19,188 bases of DNA, taken from JAFCCL01 sp041645325 (GTDB taxonomy: Archaea > Iainarchaeota > Iainarchaeia > Iainarchaeales > GCA-2688035). Both the position numbers and the translations under genes were made by a program. The stretch is from assembly GCA_041645325.1 (NCBI GenBank), contig JBAZQI010000020.1, positions 1 through 19,188 of the forward strand, read 5' to 3'. Shown here one piece after another: positions 7,076 to 13,665 of this stretch. Each line of letters starts with the position of its first letter. Position 1 is the stretch's first letter. The notes under the pieces were generated by a model. That model was not told the DNA's origin and did not search any database. It saw only the letters and a program-made list of their open reading frames with translations.

Positions 7076-7112
7076 GCAAAGCAGTGCTTTGCGGGCCTCG
7101 TACCCTGCAGGG
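7076..7112. repeat. Two adjacent GC-containing palindromes
   Basis: GCAAAGCA-G-TGCTTTGC (7076-7092) is a 17-base perfect palindrome around one base. CCCTGCAGGG (7103-7112) is a 10-base perfect palindrome. They lie between the T-run hairpin and the thrS promoter. Confidence 0.55.
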
Positions 7113-7161
7113 CACTCGGTTTTGTTAAAAGGCTGCTTGGGAAAAAAATGCTTCACAAAAA

Positions 7162-7189
7162 GTGGCAATGCATAAACTTTATATGCCAC
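7162..7189 (+). promoter_or_regulatory. thrS promoter inside a GTGGCA/TGCCAC inverted repeat (copy 2)
   Basis: GTGGCA (7162-7167) and TGCCAC (7184-7189) bracket the TATA box CTTTATAT (7177-7184). With 7157-7161 and 7190-7196 the similarity to copy 1 extends to 36 of 40 bases. Transcription should begin near 7207, giving a leader of about 35 nt before the thrS ATG. Confidence 0.7.
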
Positions 7190-7241
7190 GAGAAAAGGCA
7201 ATCATTACTGTTTTAAATAATATCAGGGCCTATTTCTTGCT

Positions 7242-8969
7242 ATGGCTGCAATTGACTGGAAAAAGGCTGAGGACAGGGAAAGGCTCTGGCACAGCACAAG
7301 CCATGTCCTTGCCGCGGCAGTGCAGCAGCTTTACCCTGATGCAAAGCTTGCTATTGGCCCTGCAATAGAGGAAGGCTTTTACTACGATTTTGACGTTGCG
7401 CAGCCATTTAAGCCGGAAGACCTTGAAAAAATAGAGAAAAAAATGGAAGAGATAATAAAAAGCGGCGAAAAATTCGTGCAAAAGGAAAAAAGCAAAAAAG
7501 AAGCGCTTGAGCTCTTTAAGGAACAGCCCTACAAGATTGAACTCATAAAAGGCCTTCCCGGCGAAAAGGCAACAGTCTACGAAACAGGCAAATTCTTTGA
7601 TTTGTGCAAGGGCCCGCACATTGAGAACACAAAGCAGATAGGCGCGGCAAAGTTGCTGAGGGTGAGCGGGGCATATTGGAAGGGCAGCGAAAAAAACAAA
7701 ATGCTCCAAAGGATTTACGGCATTTCTTTTCCCGACAAAAAAATGCTAAGGCAATGGATTTTTGCAAGGGAAGAGGCCGAAAAAAGAAACCATTTGAAGC
7801 TCGGGAAAGAGCTTGACCTGTTCAGCATGCAGCCAGAAGCGCCCGGATGCGTTTTCATCCACCCCAACGGAATGGTTGTGTGGAACCAGCTCATTGACTT
7901 CTGGAGGGAAGAGCACAGGAAAGCGGGCTATGTTGAAGTGAGCACGCCGCTGATTCTCAAAAAAGAGCTCTGGCTCAAATCAGGGCATTGGGACCACTAC
8001 AAGGAAAACATGTACTTTACGGTTATAGACGGCGAGGATTTTGCCGTCAAGCCCATGAATTGCCCTGGCGGCATACTGATTTACAAAACCAGGAGGAGAA
8101 GCTACAGGGAGCTGCCTTTGAGGGTTGCGGAGCTCGGCATAGTGCACAGGCACGAGCTGTCCGGCGTCCTGAACGGATTGTTCAGGGTGAGAAAATTCAC
8201 GCAGGACGATGCGCACATTTACTGCACAGAGGAACAGGTAGAGCAGGAGATAACCGGCGTAATTGATTTGATTGACCGCTTTTACAAGGTGTTTGGCTTC
8301 ACATACAATGTTGAACTTAGCACAAGGCCGGAAAACGCAATGGGAAGCAAGCAGGTTTGGGACAAGGCTGAGGATGCCCTGAAGAATGCCTTGCAGAAAA
8401 AGAAAATGGAGTTCAGGATAAATGAGGGCGACGGCGCATTCTACGGCCCGAAGATTGACTTCCACATAAAAGACAGCCTTGGAAGGACCTGGCAGTGCGC
8501 CACCATTCAGCTTGACTTCAGCATGCCTGAAAAGTTTGACCTGAATTTTGTCGGCAAGGACGACAAGATGCACAGGCCTGTGATGATTCACAGGGTGATC
8601 TACGGCAGCCTGGAAAGGTTTTTCGGAATACTAATAGAGCATTACGGCGGCGCGTTTCCATTGTGGCTTGCGCCTGTGCAGGTTGCACTCATTCCGATTG
8701 CAGACAGGCACGCAAGCTATGCGGAAAAAGCCGCAAAAGAAATGGAAGAAGCAGGGCTGCGCGTTTCCCTTGACGCAAGGCAGGAAAGCGTTTCAGCAAA
8801 GGTCAGGGACGCACAGCTGCAAAAGGTTCCGTACATCCTTGTTGTGGGCGACAGGGAGGAAAAAGAAGGCAGTGTGGCGGTAAGGCTGAGAAATGGAAAG
8901 GTTGAAGGGGCAATGAAGGCAAAAGATTTTGTTGAAAAGGCCCAGAAGGAAGCGAGGGGCAGGAAGTAA
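7242..8969 (+). CDS. thrS: Threonyl-tRNA synthetase, bacterial type without TGS domain
   Basis: Charges tRNA-Thr with threonine. The 575-aa protein starts directly in the N2 editing domain: HSTSH (His17, His21) and CKGPH (Cys122, His126) form the site that hydrolyses Ser-tRNA-Thr. The N-terminal TGS domain of the E. coli enzyme (about 60 residues) is absent. The class II core follows, with zinc ligands Cys274 (KPMNCPGG), His325 (DDAHIYC) and His450 (MIHRVIYGS), motif 2 HRHELSG with Arg303, and motif 3 GSLERFFG with Arg459. The C-terminal anticodon-binding domain starts near APVQVALIP (477-485). This is the bacterial arrangement, not the archaeal enzyme with a D-aminoacyl deacylase-like editing domain. 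I found no missed upstream coding that would supply TGS, because the DNA before ATG 7242 is promoter. No clear ribosome-binding sequence is seen. Confidence 0.96.
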   Translation: MAAIDWKKAEDRERLWHSTSHVLAAAVQQLYPDAKLAIGPAIEEGFYYDFDVAQPFKPEDLEKIEKKMEEIIKSGEKFVQKEKSKKEALELFKEQPYKIELIKGLPGEKATVYETGKFFDLCKGPHIENTKQIGAAKLLRVSGAYWKGSEKNKMLQRIYGISFPDKKMLRQWIFAREEAEKRNHLKLGKELDLFSMQPEAPGCVFIHPNGMVVWNQLIDFWREEHRKAGYVEVSTPLILKKELWLKSGHWDHYKENMYFTVIDGEDFAVKPMNCPGGILIYKTRRRSYRELPLRVAELGIVHRHELSGVLNGLFRVRKFTQDDAHIYCTEEQVEQEITGVIDLIDRFYKVFGFTYNVELSTRPENAMGSKQVWDKAEDALKNALQKKKMEFRINEGDGAFYGPKIDFHIKDSLGRTWQCATIQLDFSMPEKFDLNFVGKDDKMHRPVMIHRVIYGSLERFFGILIEHYGGAFPLWLAPVQVALIPIADRHASYAEKAAKEMEEAGLRVSLDARQESVSAKVRDAQLQKVPYILVVGDREEKEGSVAVRLRNGKVEGAMKAKDFVEKAQKEARGRK

Positions 8970-8995
8970 GCCTGTCTGCAAAGGGCAATTATTAA

Positions 8996-9006
8996 AGTTT
9001 ATATAA
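8996..9006 (+). promoter_or_regulatory. Promoter of the pilus operon (TATA box)
   Basis: GTTTATATAAT, preceded by A-rich BRE-like ATTAAA, is centred about 28 bases before the ATG at 9031. There is no ribosome-binding sequence before that ATG, so transcription probably begins at or within a few bases of the start codon (leaderless). Confidence 0.65.
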
Positions 9007-9030
9007 TAGAATGACTTTCTTCTTAGTGAC

Positions 9031-10785
9031 ATGGCTGAAGAAGATTATCTGGCTGACCTTATAAAAAAAGTAAAAGAAGCCAAGAAGCAGGAAAAAGAAA
9101 CGGCAAAGAACGAGCCGCAGGCTGAAGAAAAGGCAAAAGGAAAGCTGATTGAGCCAGCCGGGCAGCAGGAGGCAATTGTTCAGCCAAGGCCTTCAAGGGA
9201 ACCAAAAGAAGAGCCCAAAAAGCCGCTGAGGCAGCCAAATCAGCCTGGGGAAGAAAAGGCGCCTGAGCTGCCGCCGGAACCTGAGGAAACAGAAGGCGAC
9301 GAGGAAAAGAAAAAAAGCACTGTTGAAAAGGAGCTTGAAACCGCGTCAGAAAAAAAGCTGCTTGAGCAATACGGCGAGGTCAGGATTTACAAGGTGCCCG
9401 GAAAGCCGCTGCCATATTATGTTGTGCCTGTGGCAAGGCCCACAAAGCAGGAAAAGGCGGTCATCAACACCATAAAGGAAGCGGCAACAAGGCTAATTGA
9501 GATAACGCCTTACAAAATAAGGGACATCGAACAAAGAAGAAACGTTTACAGGCAGCGCGTTCTCGAAATACTCAGGAACAGCCCTGAACTGCACATTCCG
9601 GAAAGGCGCTTTGATTTCTACGCCGAAACCGTTGTAAGGGAAATGGTGGGCTATGGCATAATAGACCCGCTTGTGATGGACGACAACCTTGAAGAAATAA
9701 TGGTCATAGGCGCAAAAAAGCCGGTTTACATTTTCCACAGGAAATACGAAATGATGTCAACCAACATAGAATTCTATTCAGACAAGGAAATAATAGACCT
9801 CATAAACAGGATTGCGAGGAACGTGGGAAGGCGCGTTGACATAAGCTCACCGTTGCTTGACGCAAGAATGCCTGACGGAAGCAGGATAAACGCAACCATT
9901 CCGCCGGCTTCGGTTGAGGGCGCAACGCTTACAATCAGGAAATTCAGGAAAGACCCGTACACCATAATAGACCTCATGAACAACGGCACATTGTCAAGCG
10001 AAGCGGCAGCCTTCCTCTGGCTCTGCGTTGACGGCCTTGGCGCAAAGCCCGCAAACATTCTCATTTCGGGAGGAACCGGCTCGGGAAAAACCACCTTGTT
10101 GAACTGCCTCGCGGCCTTCATTCCGGACACTGAGCGCATTGTGACAATCGAAGACACCGCAGAACTTGCCCTGCCAATGAAACACTGGATCAGGCTGGAA
10201 GCAAGGCCTCCTGGCCTTGAAGGAAAAGGCGAACTCACCCTTGATGTGCTTACAAAAAACAGCCTGAGAATGAGGCCTGACAGGATAATTGTCGGCGAAG
10301 TAAGGCATGATGAGGCATTCACCTTGTTCACCGCGCTCAATACGGGCCACGACGGCTGCCTGGGCACAATCCACGCGAACAGCCCGCAGGAAACGATTGT
10401 AAGGGTTACATCGCCGCCGATGAATGTGCCGGAGGTCATGCTCTCCGGCCTTGACATCATAATAATAGAGCACAAAATCCACGACAGGAGAAAGGGGACA
10501 ATCAGGCGCGTTACCGAAATAGCCGAGTTAAGCGGCGTTCTGCTGAAGCACGCGCAGACACAGACTATATTCCTGAGGGACCCGGCAAAGGACATTCTTG
10601 AAAGGACAAACATGCCGATAAAATTCATCAAGGTACTGCAGGACTTCACAGGCCTTAGCAACAAGGCAATAGAAGAAAACCTGAAAGAAAGGCGGCAGTT
10701 CCTCGAAAAACTGCAGAAACAGGGCGTGAGGGGAATGGATGAGGTTAAAAGGCTCACGCAGGAATTCACTTTGAGAGGAAACTAA
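9031..10785 (+). CDS. Type IV pilus/secretion assembly ATPase (TadA/GspE-type)
   Basis: This cytoplasmic hexameric ATPase powers filament assembly. The family domain runs from about residue 140 to 530: N-terminal part with GYGIIDPLVMDDNLEEIMV (207-225), SRINATIPP, Walker A GGTGSGKT (347-354), TIEDTAEL (372-379, Asp box), Walker B-like RIIVGEVR (418-425), and His-box GHDGCLGTIHANS (439-451). The first ~110 residues are low-complexity, rich in Glu, Lys and Pro, and probably disordered; family members commonly begin closer to the folded part. The C-terminal ~60 residues are charged and helical. It heads the operon: the ATG of the first TadC-type gene follows its stop by one base. Family relatives include archaeal FlaI/ArlI and EpdL; presence of pilins rather than archaellum accessory genes favours a pilus. 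Confidence 0.95.
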   Translation: MAEEDYLADLIKKVKEAKKQEKETAKNEPQAEEKAKGKLIEPAGQQEAIVQPRPSREPKEEPKKPLRQPNQPGEEKAPELPPEPEETEGDEEKKKSTVEKELETASEKKLLEQYGEVRIYKVPGKPLPYYVVPVARPTKQEKAVINTIKEAATRLIEITPYKIRDIEQRRNVYRQRVLEILRNSPELHIPERRFDFYAETVVREMVGYGIIDPLVMDDNLEEIMVIGAKKPVYIFHRKYEMMSTNIEFYSDKEIIDLINRIARNVGRRVDISSPLLDARMPDGSRINATIPPASVEGATLTIRKFRKDPYTIIDLMNNGTLSSEAAAFLWLCVDGLGAKPANILISGGTGSGKTTLLNCLAAFIPDTERIVTIEDTAELALPMKHWIRLEARPPGLEGKGELTLDVLTKNSLRMRPDRIIVGEVRHDEAFTLFTALNTGHDGCLGTIHANSPQETIVRVTSPPMNVPEVMLSGLDIIIIEHKIHDRRKGTIRRVTEIAELSGVLLKHAQTQTIFLRDPAKDILERTNMPIKFIKVLQDFTGLSNKAIEENLKERRQFLEKLQKQGVRGMDEVKRLTQEFTLRGN

Positions 10786-10786
10786 A

Positions 10787-11944
10787 ATGGCTACCGAAAA
10801 CCAAAAAAAAGACCTTTTGGAAAAAAATGAAAAGCCAAAGCCTGCAGAAGAAGAGCAGCTGGAAATAGACATTGACCAGGTTGAAAAAATAGTAAAAAGG
10901 ATGCGTGAAAAATACAGGAAAGAAGGCGTTGAATTCGAGGAAGTAAGCGGAAACCTCAAGGAACTAAGGGGCCTTGTGGCAGAGGGGATAGGCGGAAAGG
11001 TGGAAATCCAGACAATTGAAGAGCTCAGGGAAGTTAGAAGCAAGCTCATAAAGTTCCTCGCAGGGCTTTACCTAAAGCTCGGCGCAATACTAAAGCCGGT
11101 TGCGGCCACAATAAGCAAGTTTCCGGAATTTGAAATGCTTTCGTTTTACCTTTACAGTGCAAACATGCACTACAGCAGCAAGCAATACCTTGCGCTCACT
11201 GTATCGGCTTCTGCAATCGCATTTGTTGCGGCAGCCTTCGTGTCCGCTGCCATAATGATTTACCTGAAGATTCCGACCGCCACAATGGCTTTTGCCACGG
11301 TGCTTATTTCACTCGCCGTGTTTGCAATCGCCGTTGTGGTGATGTTCATTGTGCCAAAGCAAAGGGCACAGGCAAGGGGAAACGCGGTAAGCCTTGAGCT
11401 TCCCTTTGCCCTGAGGCACATGTCAACAGAGATAAGGGCGGGAATAGGCCTCTTCAGGACAATCCAGGCAATCGCAAGCTCGGATTACGGGGCATTAAGC
11501 GACGAGTTTGCGAGGGTGATAACAGAGGTTGAGGAAGGGGTTGACACGCAGGAAGCCCTCAAGCACCTTGCCCTGAGAACGCAAAGCAAGGCGCTGAGAA
11601 GCGCGCTCATCCACATAGTGAGGGCGCTGAAAACAGGCGGAAACCTGAGCGAAAGCATGAACCAGATAGCGGAGGACGTTTCCTTCAGCCTCAGGATTTC
11701 AGTGGGCGAATTCGGCCAAAGGATGAACTTTTTTGGGGTAATATTCATTTTCGCGGCAATCGTGATGCCTGTGATGGTGACAATACTCGGCAGCATAAGG
11801 AACAGCCCGATAAAGGCATACATGCCGAGCTTTGAAATGTTGCCCCTCACCCTCCCGATAATGGCCGCAATCTACCTCGCCATAATGCCTTTCATTCTCG
11901 GAATGTTTTTGTTTTACATAAAAAGCGCGCAACCGAAGGTGTAA
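10787..11944 (+). CDS. Pilus assembly platform protein, TadC/GspF family (first)
   Basis: Inner platform membrane protein that couples the ATPase to pilin insertion. Of 385 aa, the first ~90 are charged and predicted helical (EEEQLEIDIDQVEKIVKRMR). Membrane segments follow at about 136-160 and 166-189. The cytoplasmic T2SSF helical domain (about 205-310) contains ELPFALRHMSTEIRAG and the repeated pattern LKTGGNLSESMNQIAEDV. Two more segments lie at about 314-336 and 354-377. It starts one base after the ATPase stop, so the two are surely co-transcribed, probably with translational coupling. It pairs with a second, shorter platform protein immediately downstream, as in archaeal pilus loci with two such proteins (e.g. 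EpdJ and EpdK of Methanococcus). Confidence 0.93.
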   Translation: MATENQKKDLLEKNEKPKPAEEEQLEIDIDQVEKIVKRMREKYRKEGVEFEEVSGNLKELRGLVAEGIGGKVEIQTIEELREVRSKLIKFLAGLYLKLGAILKPVAATISKFPEFEMLSFYLYSANMHYSSKQYLALTVSASAIAFVAAAFVSAAIMIYLKIPTATMAFATVLISLAVFAIAVVVMFIVPKQRAQARGNAVSLELPFALRHMSTEIRAGIGLFRTIQAIASSDYGALSDEFARVITEVEEGVDTQEALKHLALRTQSKALRSALIHIVRALKTGGNLSESMNQIAEDVSFSLRISVGEFGQRMNFFGVIFIFAAIVMPVMVTILGSIRNSPIKAYMPSFEMLPLTLPIMAAIYLAIMPFILGMFLFYIKSAQPKV

Positions 11945-11947
11945 AAG

Positions 11948-12889
11948 ATGGTGGAAAAAAAAGTGCAGGGATTTCAATTCTTCCAAAAATACAAAAAAAT
12001 GTTCAAGGCAATAAAATTCAGGATTCCGGCGGAAGTCTGGTTAATGGCGTCAACAGTGATTGCTGTTGCCATGGCGCTCGCAGTACTTGTGCTCATAACG
12101 CTGTTTGAACTGCCGATTTCACCGCTTTCCGCGCTTGTCACATTCCTCGTTGTGCTTGATGTTGCCCTGGGATACCCATACCTTCTCGCAATGAAAAGGG
12201 TGAATGCGATAGAAGAGGCGCTGCCAGACGCCCTGAAACAGCTTGCGGACACGCTCAAGGCAGGAGGCACATATGAGTACGCGCTGAGGGAAATTTCAAC
12301 AGCCGAATACGGCCCGTTGAGCCAGGAAATGGAAGATGTTCTGAGAAAAATGGAGGAAGGCGAAAACCTTGAAAACAGCCTGAGCGGCTTTGCAAGAAAC
12401 GTGGACTCAATGCTTGTGAGGAGAACTGTTGCAATAATAAACGACGCAATAAAAGCAGGCGCAGGCCTGGCTGATGTGCTTGACGAAATCGCGGACGATG
12501 TAAGGGCAATGCACCGCATAGGCAGGGAAAGGATTTCCGGGACAATGCTGCAAGTGATATTCATAGTTGCCGCAGGCTCCTTTGTAGCGCCGGCAATAAT
12601 GGGAATGAGCACAACAGTCGTTGAAATGCTCATTACAAGCTCCGCAGGGCTTGTGAAAAACAAGTTCGAGCTCGTGGAGGCAATAGCAAGCAGGGACGCC
12701 ATAGTCGTGCTGATGCAGATTTACCTCATAATAGAGGTTGTGGCTTCGGGTGCAATGATTGCACTGACAAGGGAAGGCAAAATAAGCAAAAGCCTTATAT
12801 ATATCCCAATACTTTTACTACTAGCATTCGTATGTTATTACGTGGCATTGTTCGTTTCAGGCCTCATGATTGGGGGGCTAAAGGCATAG
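11948..12889 (+). CDS. Pilus assembly platform protein, TadC/GspF family (second)
   Basis: The 313-aa product has a short basic head, membrane segments at about 30-53 and 59-81, the T2SSF helical domain (about 88-195: EEALPDALKQLADTLKAGG, FARNVDSMLVRRTVAII, GAGLADVLDEIADDV), then segments at about 199-222, 253-274 and 282-306. It lacks the long charged N-terminal extension of its partner. It begins three bases after the previous stop. The last ~35 codons switch to A/T-ending forms (TTA, CTA, GTA, ATA), where a TATA-like CTTATATATAT (12794-12804) lies inside the gene. Its TAG stop overlaps the AGGTGA ribosome site of the following small pilin. Confidence 0.93.
   Translation: MVEKKVQGFQFFQKYKKMFKAIKFRIPAEVWLMASTVIAVAMALAVLVLITLFELPISPLSALVTFLVVLDVALGYPYLLAMKRVNAIEEALPDALKQLADTLKAGGTYEYALREISTAEYGPLSQEMEDVLRKMEEGENLENSLSGFARNVDSMLVRRTVAIINDAIKAGAGLADVLDEIADDVRAMHRIGRERISGTMLQVIFIVAAGSFVAPAIMGMSTTVVEMLITSSAGLVKNKFELVEAIASRDAIVVLMQIYLIIEVVASGAMIALTREGKISKSLIYIPILLLLAFVCYYVALFVSGLMIGGLKA
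12794..12804 (+). promoter_or_regulatory. Possible internal promoter for the pilin genes
   Basis: CTTATATATAT inside the 3' part of the second TadC-type gene is a good archaeal TATA box on the coding strand. Transcription from it would start near 12825-12830, about 70 bases before the first small pilin. The local codon choice is A/T-rich compared with the rest of the gene, which fits selection for this signal, but chance is not excluded. Confidence 0.35.
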
Positions 12890-12899
12890 GTGAACCAAA

Positions 12900-13046
12900 A
12901 TGGCATTCCTGAAAGAAGAAAAAGCACAGGCAAGCATTGAACTGCTTATCCTCATAGGCGGCGCAATAGTGCTGGCAAGCATTGTGGGCTTACTGCTGAA
13001 AAACGCGGCAACAGAAGCGGCAAACCAGCAGACAGTACCAGGGTAA
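12900..13046 (+). CDS. 48-aa class III signal peptide protein (mini-pilin)
   Basis: MAFLKEEKAQASIELLILIGG and so on: a basic/charged head, then QASIEL matching the class III prepilin motif QxSxE, then a hydrophobic stretch to about residue 33. Archaeal prepilin peptidases cut such proteins just before the Gln (here Gln10), leaving a mature peptide of only 39 residues, almost all of it the hydrophobic filament-core helix plus a short NAATEAANQQTVPG tail. A perfect AGGTGA (12888-12893) sits six bases before the ATG and overlaps the stop of the preceding gene, so translation is well supported. It may be a minor pilin, an initiator or tip subunit, or a membrane adaptor; which cannot be read from sequence. 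Confidence 0.85.
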   Translation: MAFLKEEKAQASIELLILIGGAIVLASIVGLLLKNAATEAANQQTVPG

Positions 13047-13085
13047 TGAACAAGCAAAAAAGCTGCCTTAACTGCGTCAAGCCAA

Positions 13086-13098
13086 TGCCTTAAAGGCA
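13086..13098. repeat. Palindrome TGCCTT-A-AAGGCA upstream of the main pilin promoter
   Basis: A 13-base perfect palindrome immediately before the TATA box at 13102-13110. A 14-base version (TGCCTT-AA-AAGGCA) occurs at 15673-15686 before the OB-fold gene. The position suits a repressor or activator site controlling pilin expression (inference). Confidence 0.45.
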
Positions 13099-13101
13099 AT
13101 G

Positions 13102-13110
13102 CTTATAAAT
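13102..13110 (+). promoter_or_regulatory. Promoter of the main pilin gene
   Basis: CTTATAAAT, bracketed by the inverted repeat GCAAT (13096-13100) and ATTGC (13109-13113). Transcription should start around 13130, giving a leader of about 30 nt that includes the strong AGGAGGTC ribosome site (about 13149-13156) before the ATG at 13164. Confidence 0.55.
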
Positions 13111-13163
13111 TGCAAAAACAAATAAAGTACATTTAATTCGAAAACTCAAGGAGGTCAAAAAAA

Positions 13164-13460
13164 ATGAATACAAAAGGCCAAGGAGCACTGGAATACCTGC
13201 TCCTGATAGGAGGCGCGGTACTCGTTGCAGCAATAGTAATAGCGCTTATAACCGGAATACCGACAACAACGCCAAATCCAAGCACGGCTGCTATTTGCGC
13301 GGCACAGGCTACCTGCGATGACTGCGTAACCGAGACAATTGGAGGCGTAGCCGGCGCATGCAGAGCGCAGCTTACAGACGGCACTACAATAAATCCAGTA
13401 CCACCAGCAGTATGCACGGCTGCACAACGAACAGCATATAGGTCATGCGTACCAGACTAA
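13164..13460 (+). CDS. Six-cysteine class III pilin, probable major subunit
   Basis: The 98-aa precursor begins MNTKGQGALEYLLLIGGAV: short basic head, cleavage expected before Gln6, Glu10 in the position of the conserved +5 glutamate, then a hydrophobic helix to about residue 30. The 68-residue surface part holds six cysteines (45, 51, 54, 66, 84, 95), enough for three disulfides, plus many Thr/Pro/Ala. It has its own TATA box, an upstream palindrome and the strongest ribosome-binding sequence in the window (AAGGAGGTC), all of which fit a highly made major pilin. A T-run hairpin directly after the stop could reduce read-through into the next gene. The serine at +3 of QxSxE is Ala here, a common variant (QGALEY). 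Confidence 0.88.
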   Translation: MNTKGQGALEYLLLIGGAVLVAAIVIALITGIPTTTPNPSTAAICAAQATCDDCVTETIGGVAGACRAQLTDGTTINPVPPAVCTAAQRTAYRSCVPD

Positions 13461-13475
13461 AAAACAAGTGTTTTT
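13460..13475 (+). terminator. Short hairpin with T5 after the main pilin gene
   Basis: AAAAAC (13460-13465), loop AAGT, GTTTTT (13470-13475), beginning on the last base of the pilin stop codon. It could act as a partial terminator that keeps the downstream genes at lower expression. It is also only two bases before the ATG of the next pilin, so it would cover that start region. Confidence 0.35.
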
Positions 13476-13477
13476 CC

Positions 13478-13651
13478 ATGGATTGCAAAGCGCAGGTTTC
13501 AATTGAGTATTTGCTGATGGCATTGTTCGGCATATTGCTTGCAATGATTGCAGGAATGCTCATTGACGGCATCAGCGCGGTTGCACAAACAGCACAGGGA
13601 AAAATCCTTGAGTACAGGTACCAGACAATAGCATCCCTGCTAAGAAGTTGA
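13478..13651 (+). CDS. 57-aa class III signal peptide protein (mini-pilin)
   Basis: MDCKAQVSIEYLLMALFG and so on: short head, QVSIE motif with expected cleavage before Gln6, hydrophobic helix, and a short amphipathic tail ending EYRYQTIASLLRS. The mature form would be 52 residues. I chose ATG 13478 rather than 13445, because the longer form would begin inside the preceding pilin gene and give an unusually long head, whereas MDCKAQ matches the short heads of its neighbours. There is no clear ribosome-binding sequence, and a hairpin precedes the start. The stop is followed by the prepilin peptidase gene after 14 bases. Confidence 0.8.
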   Translation: MDCKAQVSIEYLLMALFGILLAMIAGMLIDGISAVAQTAQGKILEYRYQTIASLLRS

Positions 13652-13665
13652 AGGGGCCCTTTGAA

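Larger units (their letters stand above)
6914..7241. other. Gene-free stretch of 328 bases rich in palindromes
   Basis: No credible gene lies here. Frames of 60-130 codons exist on both strands but are low-complexity (Phe/Lys/Ala-rich) products of the repeats, with no family resemblance. The stretch holds perfect or near-perfect inverted repeats (6933-6951, 7037-7059, 7076-7092, 7103-7112), a tandem pair of GCGTTTTTCGC (7013-7023 and 7026-7036), a T9 run, and at its right end the thrS promoter element (7162-7189). The 16-mer AAAAGCCTTGGGAAAA (6973-6988) recurs exactly at 16101-16116. Confidence 0.7.

Noticed and set aside
6926..7216. Plus-strand frame of 96 codons in the gap before thrS
   Set aside because: The product is a Phe/Lys/Ala-rich low-complexity chain made from palindromic repeats, and it runs through the thrS TATA box. 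Frames on the other strand look the same.
9774..10769. A 331-codon minus-strand frame opposite the pilus ATPase gene
   Set aside because: It lies wholly antisense to a gene with clear ATPase motifs, its product is Ser/Leu-rich without family features, and such frames arise from the codon bias of the real gene. The same holds for long frames opposite the second TadC gene (11974-12702), thrS (7980-8591) and the TctA gene (16075-16899).
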